Source of the DNA: Prosapia bicincta
Taxonomy: Eukaryota; Arthropoda; Insecta; Hemiptera; Cercopidae
Length of the DNA: 64,000 bases
Assembly: GCA_036971475.1 (NCBI GenBank)
Contig: JBAIZL010000001.1
Location: forward strand, 75,635,771 to 75,699,770
Reading direction: 5' to 3'
The notes under the pieces are model-generated. The model saw only the letters and a program-made list of their open reading frames with translations, was not told the DNA's origin and did no database searches. Shown one piece after another: positions 35,601 to 50,658 of this stretch. Position numbers and translations under genes: made by a program. Every line of letters starts with the position of its first letter. Within the stretch, counting starts at the first letter, position 1.

Positions 35601-38186
35601 ACTGAAAAACTAATGTTACATAAATGAGAAAGTGCTTTTTTACATGACAACAAATTTTAACAGAAGAAACAGACACAATTTTTTTTGTTTACATTTTCTT
35701 ATTTTGTTTTCAAATTAGAAGAAACACAAATCTCAAGTGCTATATTTTTCTTAAAATTTTAAACAGTTATAAAAATGTCAATATGTTGACTACTACTGGT
35801 TGATCTTTGTGCTTCAAAAAAGTCTTAAATCAGTTCCTAAACATAAAATTAGGAAAATAATTTGCATTTTTATAAAATATTGTCCCATTTTTACATTACA
35901 TCACATTAAACACTTGATAATTAACAACCGATGAACAAAATCAATTAGTAAACAAATTTTTTACATAGCCTATGTTTTATTCAAAGCCATAACACTCCAG
36001 TGACTTAAACAGATCTGATAAAAACAACTGCTAATGGTTATGTTTCTTGGCTCCACACAAAACCAAAACCACAGGTCTAATAATTTTATAGCTATTCTAA
36101 ATAATGGTACAAAATGAGGTTTTTTCCATTTAGTTGAACATTTTAATTTCTGTGATGAGTAAACAGTTGATGTAAACAAAGTGTTTTGAAGACTTCTATT
36201 CTAATCCTCATTAAGTACATGTGACAAGTGCTGGTGCATTTCATAATTTCAAGACCAACAGTAACTTGTTTAAAATAATTTCTATACTGCCAACCAATGT
36301 TTCTAAACACAGACAAGATGCAAGACCAGACAAGACTAGATCTAAAAAACTTTGTTCTTCAAAAACTACATAGAGACAAAGATTCATTCCCGAAACAAAT
36401 CTTCAACTACATTTTGTATAAAATAACACAAATTTATTATGTAAAAGGAAAAAGCATTGCTAGGACATAGTCTTGGAAGACACACTGTAGGAGAGTTGAA
36501 TTTTATCACAGTGAAGTTCTTGCCTCCTAAAAAACAACCATCCAAACCAGAATATCAATATAAACTTCAAGAAACTTTATACAAAAGTAATATTAACAAA
36601 ATGCTTAAAAGAGATTCTGACATTTACTTACAAAGATTTCTGGGGAAAACATTTTATTATTTTCGATTGCATTTGCTTTAGAAATAATGATATAAAAAGA
36701 GTAACATCTAAGACAATATACTCTATCTAGAAAAAATTATGGCCATGAAATGGGAAATTTTCAAGGATTTGTACGTCGTTAGGATAAGGAAGAGTTTGTA
36801 TTGTTGCGAAAAAAAATCACTACTGAAGATCTTTAAGACCACCTAGAAATCCAAGAGAGGAAGAAATTGCTTAAGATTCGGGAAAAAGCAAAATTTATCT
36901 TTTATATAAAGCTGTTGATTTAAGCAATTATTGTCTCCAAGTTATAATTATTTTCAAATGAGATTTTGGTTTCAAACTTAGAATATTTTTGTTTAGTTAA
37001 AATATGTGCCATAGTTACATCAAACAGCATTTAAAACAATAATATAGCTAGGTGTGGTGCAAAGATACATACACAATAAAATTGTTTTACAGAAGTTTTT
37101 TAGAAGCGTTCATGAGTCATTTGTATCTTTAAATTCGCCAAATTTGTTATAGGAATTTTAAAACTTTTAACATGCATGTTTTTGAAGTATTGGAAAATAC
37201 ATAATAATGAAATTGGATACTTAAGACTAAAATTATTACAAAAGAAAAGCTTAAATCTTTGTATCCAACTAATTTCAGGCATAATCTACAGCTGAGAGAT
37301 TTTTGTTTTATACTGGTTTCTTGTCTAGACACCATATTATGTTACTGCAAGGGGGTTTTTCCTTAACTTGCTCTATTTGCTAACAAATACAAAAGAAAAC
37401 CTAAAATGAAACTGTAATTACAATTCAAGTATATTGCCATACATTATCATAAACAAATAACAGAAGTATATCAACTTTTTTTTTATAGAAGAGTTTGTTC
37501 AAAAAGTATTCCTAAATAAAGTTGTCTTGATTCAAGAAATAAAACACACTATCTTTAAACATGACATTCTTTGTATTTTCATAAAATCTCAAAGTTGTTG
37601 TCCATCAACCACTCTGACAAGAGTTGCTCTTTATGTTTTTCCTTTAAGCATAATAGTGAAGAAGTTAATAATATTAATGTTCTTACAAAACGTTCAATAA
37701 ATTAGAAATAGTGAGAAGTAGGTACAAATAAAAATAAAATAGGTATTTCATACTTGACCTAGTTCAAATTGTTAGTGGTAGACAATCAATTACCAAAAAT
37801 AAAATCTCATTAACAAAAGATATAACACAAAATTGTCAGTTGACAATCACTGAAGTTTCTGTCTATATGCGTTTAATGGACGACAAATCTGGCTACTTTG
37901 CCAAAAAATTTGTTCCATTTTGTTTGCATTTGCAAAGGACAACCATTCGCATTAAACAGGAACAAAAACCTAATTCCAACTGCCCCAGTACTAGGAATCA
38001 AAAATTTCACAAATGTGAAAGTTCTGTGACATCTTTCATGACTTGAGAAATCATAGGCAGAAGTACACAGCACCCAACACTATTATTTTAAACAAGACTC
38101 CTTGATCAAGTAATTACTTAAACACAAAAGATATCACTGAAAGAAAACCAACCGTGTAACAAAGAGAATGTAATGATGATCTAGAA
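32660..38186. other. AT-rich intergenic region or long MTA 3' UTR, no genes recognised
   Basis: No convincing ORF or transposon body. A short (TA)n lies at about 33477-33495. Given convergent genes, part may be transcribed as the 3' UTR of MTA1-like from the minus strand. Confidence 0.4.
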
Positions 38187-38586
38187 CATGGGTTCCTAAA
38201 CTGGGGATCATGAGACCAGTTGGAAAATAATAAGTTAAATATATTTAATATTATAGAAACAAACTTGATGTTGCTAATGACTTGGATTATGCTCTTACTA
38301 AAATACAACCTCAAATAGGCTAATGTAAAAAAACGCAAGCTCAACTATCTCACTAACAGATTTTTCTATAATTAGTTAAAATTTACCTTACAAATTAAAA
38401 CTTGAAATGTTATATGTTTCTTGTGAAAGTAGGTCTATGCATAAATAAATAAATTGTTTTCAATACATATATTTGATTCTTTTTCATATGTTTATACCAT
38501 TTACTTATAGTATAACATTGAAGGGGCATGGTAGGATTTCATCTCAAGAGAACGGGAAGTGGACCCAAAAAGTTTAGGAGCCTCTG
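38187..38586 (+). mobile_element. Non-autonomous hAT element (400 bp) with perfect 8-bp TSD
   Basis: Ends CATGGGTTCCTAAACT and AGTTTAGGAGCCTCTG form imperfect terminal inverted repeats. Target duplication ATCTAGAA lies at 38179-38186 and 38587-38594. Subterminal GAGACCAGTTGGAAAAT matches the right end of the hAT nest at 61.1 kb, so they are one family. Confidence 0.88.
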
Positions 38587-38594
38587 ATCTAGAA

Positions 38595-41500
38595 ACTACA
38601 ATAAACGTAAAACAAAAATTATTTCAGGAATGTTAAGAATATTCATTTAATCTGAGGTTTGAACAAGATACCCAAAAACCACTAGATTAAATTCCAATTT
38701 ACCTCTTCCTATGTTAAAATACTTTTTGAACAGAACTAGTTTAAATTGATTTCAGTTACAAATTCATATGAAACTTTTCTTACCATTTATTTAAGTTTAA
38801 ATCTAAACAAAACTACAATCTTACCCCCTTACGTCTTATTACTGATTTGTACAAATATAGTGTGGATGAAATAATTAAAATAAATATCATATTATGTATA
38901 CTTACTTCTCACAGCAATAAATAACTATAAATAAATAATTTAGTTTTTGGTACTACATAGTTTTCCAAACAAAGTAATAATACTAATAAAATTACTAAAT
39001 GTTTTTTTTTTTTTTTTTTTTAATGACAAAAAGTATACAAATCATAATTCTAGAAGTTTATAATTACAGATTTATTGAAAATTTAATGTATTATTATAAA
39101 CAAAACAATTACTATAAGTAAAGAGTCCAACATCAATAAGACAATATTTCAGTGATAACCAATTTGAACATTAATTCAACAAAATCAACAAGGAAAACAA
39201 TAAATTGTCAAATATGTATCTATACAAAAACACTCAATCCAGGGAAAGGAGAAAAAAATGGAGAATCTGAAATATCAATTTTAATTTTCTCTTAATGTAG
39301 AATACTATGACATTATATCTGGCTGATTATACCATTGGTATTTCAAATTTGAATGAAGGTTTATCTGGGGTCAGAAACAATTTGCTAATCCTTTAGAGTA
39401 AATGCGAATAAGAACCCCCCCCCCTATTTCTTAATGTTCTTCAAATGGACTCTGGAGAAAGAGCAGTCCATCCTTGCTCCTCAATTCATGGAACCATACA
39501 ATGTTTGTCCAGTCTTGTAAATACATTTTTCTAAATATCCCTTACTGTGATTTATTCAGTACTTTACAACCTCCAAGCCTTACTTACATAGCACTAGTGA
39601 TTTTGGTAGTTGACAGATTTTGCCTTACTTTGATTGCAGGTTTGAGTTTAATTTTTAAAAAATGAGTTAAGAACAAAGTTTGTTAAGATTATATAAGAGC
39701 AACTTGTATGACTCAACTTTGCATTGATGTGTAAACCTGTAAAGTTTGGTAAGAAAACACGAGTCAGAAAGAAATTGAATAAGAGCTATTTCTTGATGTT
39801 GAGGTTCGTTAGGGTATTTGATGATTTGAACAAAATCTCTCAATTTCATGTTCCATTGGTTTGATGATTCTTACATTCCCAATTTTGAGCACATTATCAT
39901 AACAATGGTATATAAAATTAAGAGAACCCCCTAATTTTAACACCAGATGACCCAATTGACGATCTTTTTTGATAACCATGTTATGTTACACAATATATAA
40001 CAAAATATTGTTACATAAATGAGCAATGTTGAATCATTTTTTGTGACATGAATATTTTAAAAATTTAGAGATTTGTAACAAAAATGACCTATTTGTTAAG
40101 AAAACATAGCATCCAAAATATATCAAATGATGGCTGTGGGTCTTTTTTTGTCTCTCTATATTATGACAGTTCAGATAATTATCATGGTGTGTCACTATCC
40201 TTCCGAAATATCTAATCAGATAGAAACACCTTAAATAAGACAACAGCTTTACCACAACAAAATTTAATTTTAAAATATACATAAATTTCTAGAGGAGTGT
40301 GAGAGTTTAAATATACTATTTTAAAAACTACAATTAAAAAAAATTGGAATTATCAAGTGAAACGCTTTAGAACTTTATTGTTCTATCTAATGAACTTTTA
40401 GTGTTCTGTCGGTATATCCAACATAACTTGCACCACATATTTTAACATCTCATTTTTCACATTCACCAGTTCTCCATAAATCCTGATTTATTTATTGAGT
40501 TCAAACAGCGCTTTACCGCTTTAATATGGTTACATGTAATTAGAAATCAGATGGCATATCCACTATATGAAATGGTCAAGTTCATAGCAATGAACAACTA
40601 ATTTTTTAACCTATGTTGTTTTTAATCAAAATCTTGTTGCTTTTCATGACGAGATGGTCGTTAATTCCTATTACACTTTTGCTTCGATCACATCACTTCT
40701 AACTTTCAAAATAACGGTACCGAGGAAACGCAACTGCAGCATCCTAGCGGCAAAAATATGAGGCTAAAGAAGTCGTAAGACGAAATCGTTTCCTCCAAGT
40801 GTAAGTTAACAATTAAACAACTTTTAGTTAGCAAAATTGTAATAAGTATTGTTTTCAATATAAATACCTTCAACTCCCAATAATTCCTCAGATAATTCAC
40901 TATGAAGATAACATATATTTTGCAGCATAAGTTCATTCAAATATTCCCCTGTTGAGGTACAGGTTAGGCATTTGACAAATAAATTCCATTATCATATCAT
41001 CAAACAGTATAAACAAACATTTCAATTATAGTTTATCACCATGAATAGGTCATTAGACACTAGTATATAAGCATTTATTTATTTACAAAATTGGAACAAT
41101 TTACATAATATGCCACTCACAGCAATAACAGATACGCCAATAGTGCTGTCAAAACTAATAACTCATAAACGAAAGCTGTTAGAATGATTTTGTTGTGTTG
41201 AAAATTGCAATTATTTTCATTTAGTAATACAATTTACGTAATTTAAAAAAATTTAGATATTGTGTCTTCAAAAAATTTACAATCTATTACACAAAACAAA
41301 ACGTGACTAGCAGGATCTAAATATTTTTTTTTAAATCAACCTAAAAATATTTTATTAGTCTTTTTGTAAATAGATGGTAATTTGTTTTTATTTCTTTTTG
41401 TGTTATTTATTTCATTAAACCTATAAAACCCCTACTATTGCTTCTTTCTAGTTGTGACGTAATCAAACAGTTTTTGTGAATAATTCATATTGATAATTCG

Positions 41501-44211
41501 TAAAAGTTATTACATGTATCAGTGTGCATTACTGGGAGTGTACTATAAAAGTACAACCAAATCCAATAAAAATGAGCTTTTGTTAAAATTTTCTCTTACA
41601 AAAAATTTTACTGAAAGTAGAACTTATACTCATGATACATGAGGATAACCATTGTGGAAAATTTGCCACACTTTAAACATATTTTTAAGAGTTACTATTT
41701 AGGTTTAAATAGAGTTACTATTTAAATAATACAAAGCTGTTAGTACATCTATGAAATTTTATAAACAAAAAAATGTATATATTTTATTATTACTTTGAGT
41801 GTAAAGTGTCTTTATTGCTCTACAAAAATAAAATACTCTGCTCTGCATTATGCATACATTAATTTTTTTTCTTTCCTATTATTATATAAAACTATTATTT
41901 GAAAAAAGCAGGCAAAACCGACGGTCCTTAACATTTGTAAGTATCTACTGAACTATCCATAACAGAAGTAGAACAAAATTGCAACTTTTTCATTGAATGC
42001 TTTTATTGCAGAAATTATTTGTATGATCTATATAAAGATATAAGGCCTGACATGACATAACCAATTATTTAAAAAGGACAACTTAAATGTTTTATTTGAA
42101 TTTAAATGCCTCAATCAATTTCCACAAAGTTAATTGCAACAAATAATAATTGCCAATCTTTAAATAGCTAGTTAACATATGCAAATCATAAACGGTTAAT
42201 AAATACTAAATCAAGTAGGCGGTTTTGGAAATACTGAATTTCGATGTACCAAGTGGAAAAGGTGTAAAAAAGGAAAACAAATCAATTAATCACAAATATT
42301 GTATATTTATGGAATCAACTATTATATAATTACTATTGTAATAATGTTTGCTATGCAACAATAACTTCAGTTTTGAAATTTTAAAAAACTGCAATGAAAT
42401 ATCCAACACAAAGTTTTATTTATAAATGTTGAAAAATCAATAAAAAACAAAAGAATTAAAATCCCTTTGAAACATAAATATTGTAAAAGTATACTTTAAG
42501 TTACAAATCTGTAGCTTATATTTACTTTTTACATTTCTTTACATCAGAATTGTTTTGAATGGATTTATTTATTTTTTTTTTGGACCTCAGTGGAGATTAA
42601 ATCAAAACAATCACAAGAAAATAATAAAGTTGTAATTAATTTGTGGTTAGGACAACCATTACTTAAAATGAGAAGCAGTTAGAAAGACATAAAAAATGTT
42701 ATACTAAGAGTCATAGCCAATTAAACAAACTTTACAAAATTCAGGTAAAATTGTTCAAATACATTTGCCAGATATTGCTACTAGAAATTTGGTTCTAGCT
42801 GGCAATCACTGAAATATTGTCTTCCTGATGTAGGTATTAAAAAATCGATGATAAACATTGTTTTTATGCGTGTTGCTTATACACTTTATGCAAATTAAAA
42901 TTACTTTTCTTGGCAAACAAAAGTAAAATAAAACATTTCCTTGTAAAATGATTTGTTTTCAATGATCACCTTTTTGACTTGAGATCTGGATATCCTGTTT
43001 TTCCAGTGTCAAAAAATCTAATCTAAACAATCTATAGCTAATTTATAAATAAAACAAAAATATTAATATATCCTATATATACAAAGACATATTCCTTAAT
43101 ATCAAACATGAAACATTTTAAAATGAATCTATTCACTGTTACTCTTATTTACCGTCGACATCGTTTCGTTAACTATTAAAACAAACAAAAAGTGAGTAAG
43201 GACTTAGACGAGCAACTCACATTTTCAATTTTTGTACAATTCACACAACCCTTACCTTTCTTTGAGACTACCCCCACAAGCAAGCTTTGATTAATCACCA
43301 CCCATGAAACGAAATTTTTTTTGGCTGACTAGTTATTTTATAAATATTAATTTGTGAAGTTTTAGAGTCGCTGTTACTGTAGCAGGTTTAAATAAAATGT
43401 TTGAATTTTTTACATCAACCTGAACCCTTACTATTTTACTTTAAATTTGGGGTTATTTTCGATTATCCACCAGATAGTGTTACTTTAGACCTAAATATTT
43501 TTGGTATAAGTGAAAATTGGAAAACAACTCCCAATATTTAAATTTTTACTTTAAACTTGATTGTGTGTTTCATTAGGTTGTTAAGATTATAAAAACTTTC
43601 TCCCAAAATACATTTGCACTTTTTAAATGGCAAAGTTCTTCATAAATGACTTCAATTCTACAAAGTAAATTGTATTTGTCATTCATCACACAATTTTGAA
43701 ATTACTTAAATTAGTAAATATATATTTAAAAATATCCAGAAATAAATCAGCATAAGTAATATAGAAACAAAAAAATTGTGTTTTTTTTTAATTGTAAAAT
43801 GCATTGTTAGGCTATTTGAATTACCACCAAAGAGTAGGGTCAAGATTATTGTTAAGTTGAATTCATCTCAAAGGAAACAAAATATAAGATGAAAAATTGA
43901 CGATTATGTGAAACAAGATAGCTGAAAGTATGTTTAATTTAAGCTGAGAAAGATAGGTTCTACTCAATTTAAACGGCATGAATTCCAATCGATCCCCTCT
44001 ACAACCCAAAATGCTGTAAGTATTTAAATATGATATGAATCATTATATTTGATCTGTATTCATTTGTTTTAAATGATACAATTCCCTACAGAACCTAGAA
44101 TTGCAAAAATATACATGTATTGAAAAAATAAAGAAATACATGTACACACGATCCAAAGCTTGCTTGCAACAACAGAGTTATCTATACACAGCCACATCAC
44201 TGTCAGTACAA
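38595..44211. other. AT-rich region downstream of MTA1-like, probable 3' UTR and spacer
   Basis: No coding signature; a T run at 39002-39022. Minus-strand AATAAA signals occur (for example the overlapping pair at about 42563-42572), but the true 3' end cannot be chosen. One decayed lineage G hammerhead is at 40760-40800. Confidence 0.4.
40760..40800 (+). ncRNA. Hammerhead-like motif, lineage G, decayed
   Basis: GAGG/CCTC helix I, core CTAAAGA (G5 to A), extra A, helix II GTC-GTAA-GAC, GAAA, then ATCGTT. The following CCAAGTGTAAGTTAAC tail matches the 8.5-kb copy. Confidence 0.5.
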
Positions 44212-44320
44212 TCAGTCTAACACTACAACCATCTCGTCTAGGCCTTTAGCTGTCAACTTCCTCCATGGCTTCCTCGCAGCACGACGAAGTTCTATCCCAC
44301 TAAGTTGCCGTCTTAATTTT
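44212..44320 (-). CDS. MTA1-like: MTA1-like terminal exon
   Basis: Acceptor TATTTACAG. Encodes KLRRQLSGIELRRAARKPW and KLTAKGLDEMVVVLD, then TGA at 44214-44212. It is too short to stand out as an ORF and was found by homology and phase. Confidence 0.88.
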
Positions 44321-47300
44321 CTGTAAATAAATATATTAGGTAATCAATGTTTAACGTAACTCTCGTAGCGCAATAATTATGTAGATAAAATATGTGTATA
44401 AGTGTCACAATATAGTCTTACTATTATTTGCAAGTCTAATCTAAATAAATATAAACTATTATGGAACAGTTCTGTTACTATTTATTTTTCATAAAAATAG
44501 ATAATAACCTATCAAAATGTGTTTAAAATTAAATATTAAACTCCAAGTATATTGGGCTGCCATATCTATAGGTTTTAATGGAACTGAAATAACATATTTT
44601 AGATTTTATTGGTATAACTCTGTAACACCCCTGTCTTTTATTTAATACATTAGTTAACCTTTGTTCATATATAAATTATTATTTACACTTTAAAGAGATT
44701 TACCGGGTCAATTATTTACATAAACAATTTTATCTAATGAATTGACTTAGGTAAGTCTCGATATCTATTCAAATTTTTCTGAAAAAAAGTAGGTTACATT
44801 AAAGTTTTCTTTCTGAAATTTCAAGATTTAATTTATTTAAAAGAAAATACGAGGGCTATTCAGAAAGTAAGGAACGTTTCTGTCTGACGCCACTAGGCGC
44901 ACGCCGATCACGTACATTTTGGTGTGTGCGCACTCGGCAACTCAGTCGGCGTCCAGCAGTGTCTACGGGAACATTTCCCCGTTGTCCGTTTTTTTTGCAA
45001 TTTCAACTGAAGATGTGCGGTGCGATTGAAAATCCTGCCAGTTGTAAGGTGCGGTCAGTGATATGGTTTTTGTTGGCAAAAAACTTAAAACCGATAGACA
45101 TTTATCGACAAGTGTGTGAAGTTTACGGAAACAACGTAATGAATGAAAGTTCTGTGAGAAAATGGTTTAAAAATGGCCGAACTGACGTTCATGACGAAGC
45201 GAACAGCGGACGCCCAAACATTGTGACTGATGAACTGGTCGCTAAAGTTGATGAAAAGATTTGCGAAAACCGCCTATTCACGATAACGGAGCTTTCGCTT
45301 TGTTTCCCACAAGTTTCACGGACTTTGTTGTTTGAAATTGTCACACAAAGGTTAGGCTACCACAAATTTTGTGCAAGATGGGTGCCGAAAATGCTCAATG
45401 ACCGCCATAAAAATCAGCGAATGGAGGCAAGTTTGACATTTCTGGAAGCCTACAACAGACACGGTGATTCACTACTGGATCACATCATAACTGGTGATGA
45501 GACATGGGTAAAACGCGTTAATTGCGAAACAAAATTACAGTCCATGGAGTGGGGGCACACAAGCTCCCCCAAAAACCAAGAAAATGTTTGCAAACATTTT
45601 CAGCAAGGAAGATTATGGCGACGGTTTTTTGGGACAGGCAAGGTGTGCTTCTTATTGACTTTCTTGAACTTGGTGCAACAATAAACTTTGAGAAACCTTA
45701 GGAGAGCAGTTCAAAACAAACGCCGAGGGAAATTGACGTCAAAAATTTTGTTTGTCCATGACAATGCCCGACCTCACACAGCAAACCGCATCAAAGAACT
45801 CCTTGAGTTATTCAGATGGGAGGTTTTTCCTCATCCGCTTTATAGTCCTGACTTTGCACCAAGCGATTTTTCACTTGTTTCCAAAACTGAAGATCTGACT
45901 AGCAACACAGCACTTTGACGATGACGCGGAGTTCAAGGCGCACGTCACCGAGTGGCTGACATCGCAAGCGGCAGATTTCTATGATGAAGGAATTTCAAAG
46001 CTTGTCCACCGCTACGATAAATGTCTCAATTTGTTTGACGACTACGTAGAAAAGTAGTATTTTAGTTGCTCTTTCAGATGTATATAATAAAAATTTTTTA
46101 TTGTACTTATTATTTTTTAAAATTCAAAAACGTTCCTTACTTTCTGAATAGCCCTCGTATATTACAAAAACACTTAAAAGCTCTACAACAATATGAATTC
46201 ACATCTTTACAAATTATATGTTAAGATCATTACAAAATTTTAGGTCAAAATGCATACTAGTTGCTTTTGTGTGTTTACTGATTTGATCTTGTCAATTTAG
46301 TTTAAACAAATTTAGAACATACCTTGCAATCACTTGAATTCACTTGACTTATTTACAAAATCTAAATATTACTTGGCTTTACGATTTTAACATAATTAAA
46401 TTTTGAATATAGAAACACAAGCTATTTACTAAATTTTACTAACACACTTTTACTTTGTTATTAAATTCAAAAAGTACATTTTAAAAATTCAAGTAATTTT
46501 ATAGGGACTTGTAAATGGATATTTATTAAGAGTTTTGTAATTTGTTGATTTTTATTGTTTTATATAATGTTATGTAAAATCTTAAGTTGTATTAATTATA
46601 AGTTATGTTGTATAGTTGTTCAATTAAACTTGAGCTTGTGAAAAGGAATTTCGGAAAGAAATTCAAAACGTAGAGTGTTTAAAAAAGCAAAATTGTCTGT
46701 GATGTCATTAGCCTATATAAAAAATTAATAGTTATTAACAGGCATTAAATGAAAATAATATTCAATAATATATAAATTTAAGTATAACCTTTCTTTAAAA
46801 AAAATCAAAAACTAAAATGCAAAAAAGGTATAATTGAACTACAAAGAGGTTACTGACAATCTTGAGACTTTACATGGAGCACTGAAGGAACTTGCCATTA
46901 TAACACATTGCCATGTACAGGAATAGAGTTTTTATACCGAAAGAATATCACATTGTATACAGCATTACAATACAACTTTTCCCTCCCCCTTCAAACAATT
47001 TTGAAGGTCATATGGAAAGAGATAAAGGTAGAATAATAGTATATATACTCTAGAAATAACTTTAGACAGTTGGATACATGTGAATTGTGCTACTATGAAG
47101 CAGACAACACATGTACTATGAGCAATAATAGTAGCTTTTAATTTAAGAAATTCCTTGAATACCAGGTTTGTGTCTTTTTTATAGTATGGCAGGAGAATTC
47201 TTATATTTTATATAACTTGAGAGTTACAAATTTCTGTTAATTACTTACTTGGTTCCGTCTGTAGATCTGAAATAGACATCATCAGGGGCATCCATCCACG

Positions 47301-49286
47301 AGATAACTTGTTTCCTTCCAGTACGAGACATGGAAGCTAATCTAGGTTTACCATTGAGATGGTTGATAACTGTTCGTGGGCCTATTGGTCCTCCTACCAT
47401 TCCACTGCTTATCTCTTTCAGTCGCTTTGTTGGCGGCATTCCAGAGACAACCATACCTATAAATAAGAAAGAACTCATTACAGACAATAACAAATGTTTG
47501 TCACATTTTACACTATAAAGTTTACATAAGAAATATAAAAATAGAAGGTAGAGAGTGGAGGATAAAATGCGAATATGGAGTTAGACAATCACCATTAAGA
47601 GAGATCTTATACAACTGGAATTTAAAGACTTAAATGGTTCACATATGACAATTATTATTCATGGTTGATCATCTGTTTCCATGTTGCATAGTTAGGTAGC
47701 AGCTCTCATAAAATGATAGATATACAACACCAGAGATGATTATATACTTTTCAAGATAAGTCAATCACAAATATTAATAAGTTTTATTTACATTTCTATA
47801 ATTTTAATAATTTAAAATTTAAATACAGAGCAAGGTTACCCAAATCAAACTTCAAAACATTAACATTTTAAAACACTTCAAAAATCAAAACAAAACATAA
47901 AATACAAAATATAGAGTAAACAAAAAGTTAACAGAATGGTTTAAACAGAACTTTACACCATCATTTGGAAAATATTGAGGCACCTAATCATGAAAGATAA
48001 ACACTTTATATATTTACATAGTACACAAGAAATTTGAGATAGCTTGTTTACTATTTCTGCAAAAAACTGTCACATAAAAATTTCTGCAGCAAAAATCACA
48101 TTAGTTATCAGTTTTTTTTTTTTTTTTTTTTTTTTAATACAAATTACCACCTTTCCTGTCACAAAAACTGTGTTTAAAATAAATTTTTAATATTTTAACT
48201 GATTGTGTATTAGTATTTTTAAAACATAGTATCAAAAAGCATTTTGTATTACTACAAAGCAAATGTTTGAAATCCATCTGGGATTAAAACAGTTGTTTTA
48301 TTTATAGTTTTTAGAACATTTCAAAAAATGTATTGTTTAAACTATATTCAATTTATTTTTAACAACAGGAAAGAAGGATGAATATAATCCGAGATTATTT
48401 TTATAATTTCTTTATTTTCCTACTTACTGAATACATTTTTAGTAATCGAACACATTATTCATTAGTACAAATTTAAAGAATTCTCAAGTAAACAATATTT
48501 ACTTACTGTCATCCCAATCCAGATCTGCATGAAACACATCACCCAAAATACAATTAGCTCCAAATTATTACAAAATAATGTTACCTTTTTAAAATTTAAT
48601 AATTTTTAATGACCTTAGAATCAATCCAGTGTTTAAAAAATCTTTACGTTTGAACAATCTTGTAATGCAGGAATTCCCAAACATTTTTTCACCACGCCCC
48701 TTCTTCTTGAAATCAAAACCTCCCACGCCCCCTCCACTTTACACTATTAAAAAATGGTATAGGCATATTAAAAAGAAACAAATAGTATATATGTATTCAT
48801 ATATATTCTTGATAGTTTACGTTATCCATTGTTTTTCCGTTGCACTGACTTTCCGGAAGTGACCGAAAGGTACCTCATCACACAAGGTAAAATCATTGCA
48901 CTTAATGGTGGATAAAATTACTTACAATAGTAATATATATATAACTAATATGAAATAAAATTTTTTATTTCATTCTCTCATATTTCTTTTTGTGTTTTCT
49001 CTTCGATTGATAAAGACCACTGTGTGGTTGAAATATATCATTGTTAAGTGCTTTTATGTGTTTCTATTTCAAGACTACAGAGTGGACTCTTACCAAGGTA
49101 AGTCTGTCAGTCTCCTAGTCCAAAAAATCTATATATATGTTAACTTTCAATGACTGGCCTTGTCATTATCTTCGGGCATAAATCAAAACCTCCCACGCCC
49201 CCTCCACTTTACACTATAAAAAAATGGTATAGGCATGTTAAAAAGAAACTAATAGTATATATATTTATATGTATATATACATACAT

Positions 49287-49345
<59 letters not shown>

Positions 49346-49559
49346 TTTTTTGGACTAGGAGACTGACAGACTTACCTTGGTAAGAGTCCACACTGTAGTC
49401 TTGAAATAGAAACACATAAAAGCACTTAAACTGTTTAAGTGCTTTTATGTATTTATGTGTTTCTATTTCAAGACTACAGTGTGGACTCTTACCAAGGTAA
49501 GTCTGTCAGTCTCCTAGTCCAAAAAATCTAAATAATCTTTACCAACCAAAACTAACCTA

Positions 49560-49624
<65 letters not shown>

Positions 49625-50030
49625 TTGATATTTAACATTATCCATTGTTTTTCCGTTGGACTGACTTTATGAAGTTAATATATTACTATTTTTGAGTAAT
49701 TTTATCCACCATTAAGTGCAATAATTTTACCTTGAGTGATGAGGCACCTTTCGGTCTTTGACCATTGTCGAATGGACCATTCGACAATGGTCAAAGACCG
49801 AAAGGTGCCTCATCACTCAAGGTAAAATTATTGCACTTAATGGTGGATAAAATTACTCAAAAATAGTAATATATTAACTTCATATATATATATATATTTA
49901 GGTTAGTTTTGGTTGGTAAAGATTATTTAGATTTTTAAGTTCATTGTTTAAGTGCTTTTATGTGTTTCTATTTCAAGACTACAGTGTGGACTCTTACCAA
50001 GGTAAGTCTGTCAGTCTCCTAGTCCAAAAA

Positions 50031-50105
<75 letters not shown>

Positions 50106-50622
50106 TTGATATTTAACGTTATCCTTTGTTTTTCCGTTGCACTGACTTTATGAAGTTAATATATTGCTATTGTAAGTAATTTTATCCACCATTAAGTGCA
50201 ATAATTTTACCTTGAGTGATGAGGCACCTTTCGGTCACTTGACCATTGTCGAATCACTGATATTTTTCTGTTGTAGATGTTCGGTCTGTGATATTGGTGC
50301 TTGTTGACGTTGCTCGCACTTTCTCTTGATCTGTGTGTATGATGTTTCTATATAGTATGTCTTCTGTATATGTTGTTTGTAGATTCATTAAATTGTTGTG
50401 TATGTTTTTATAAATGTGGTATTTTTCTAGTGAGTTTAGTTCTATTGGGTTGTTATTTATTTCAAGTATGGTTAGGTTATTTTCGTAATTTGCTATTTCG
50501 TGTTTATGGGATATTAGGTGTGCTGCAACATTTGATACTTTAGAATTTTTGTTTTTGAATGCTCTATAATGTTTTTCTTAAAAATTGTTCGAAAAAATTA
50601 CTTACAATAGTAATATATTAAC

Positions 50623-50658
<36 letters not shown>

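Noticed and set aside
44926..45011. Upstream part of the 252-codon mariner ORF as true N-terminus
   Set aside because: Family transposases begin near MCGAIENPASCKVR; the earlier in-frame residues come from the 5' untranslated part next to the terminal repeat.
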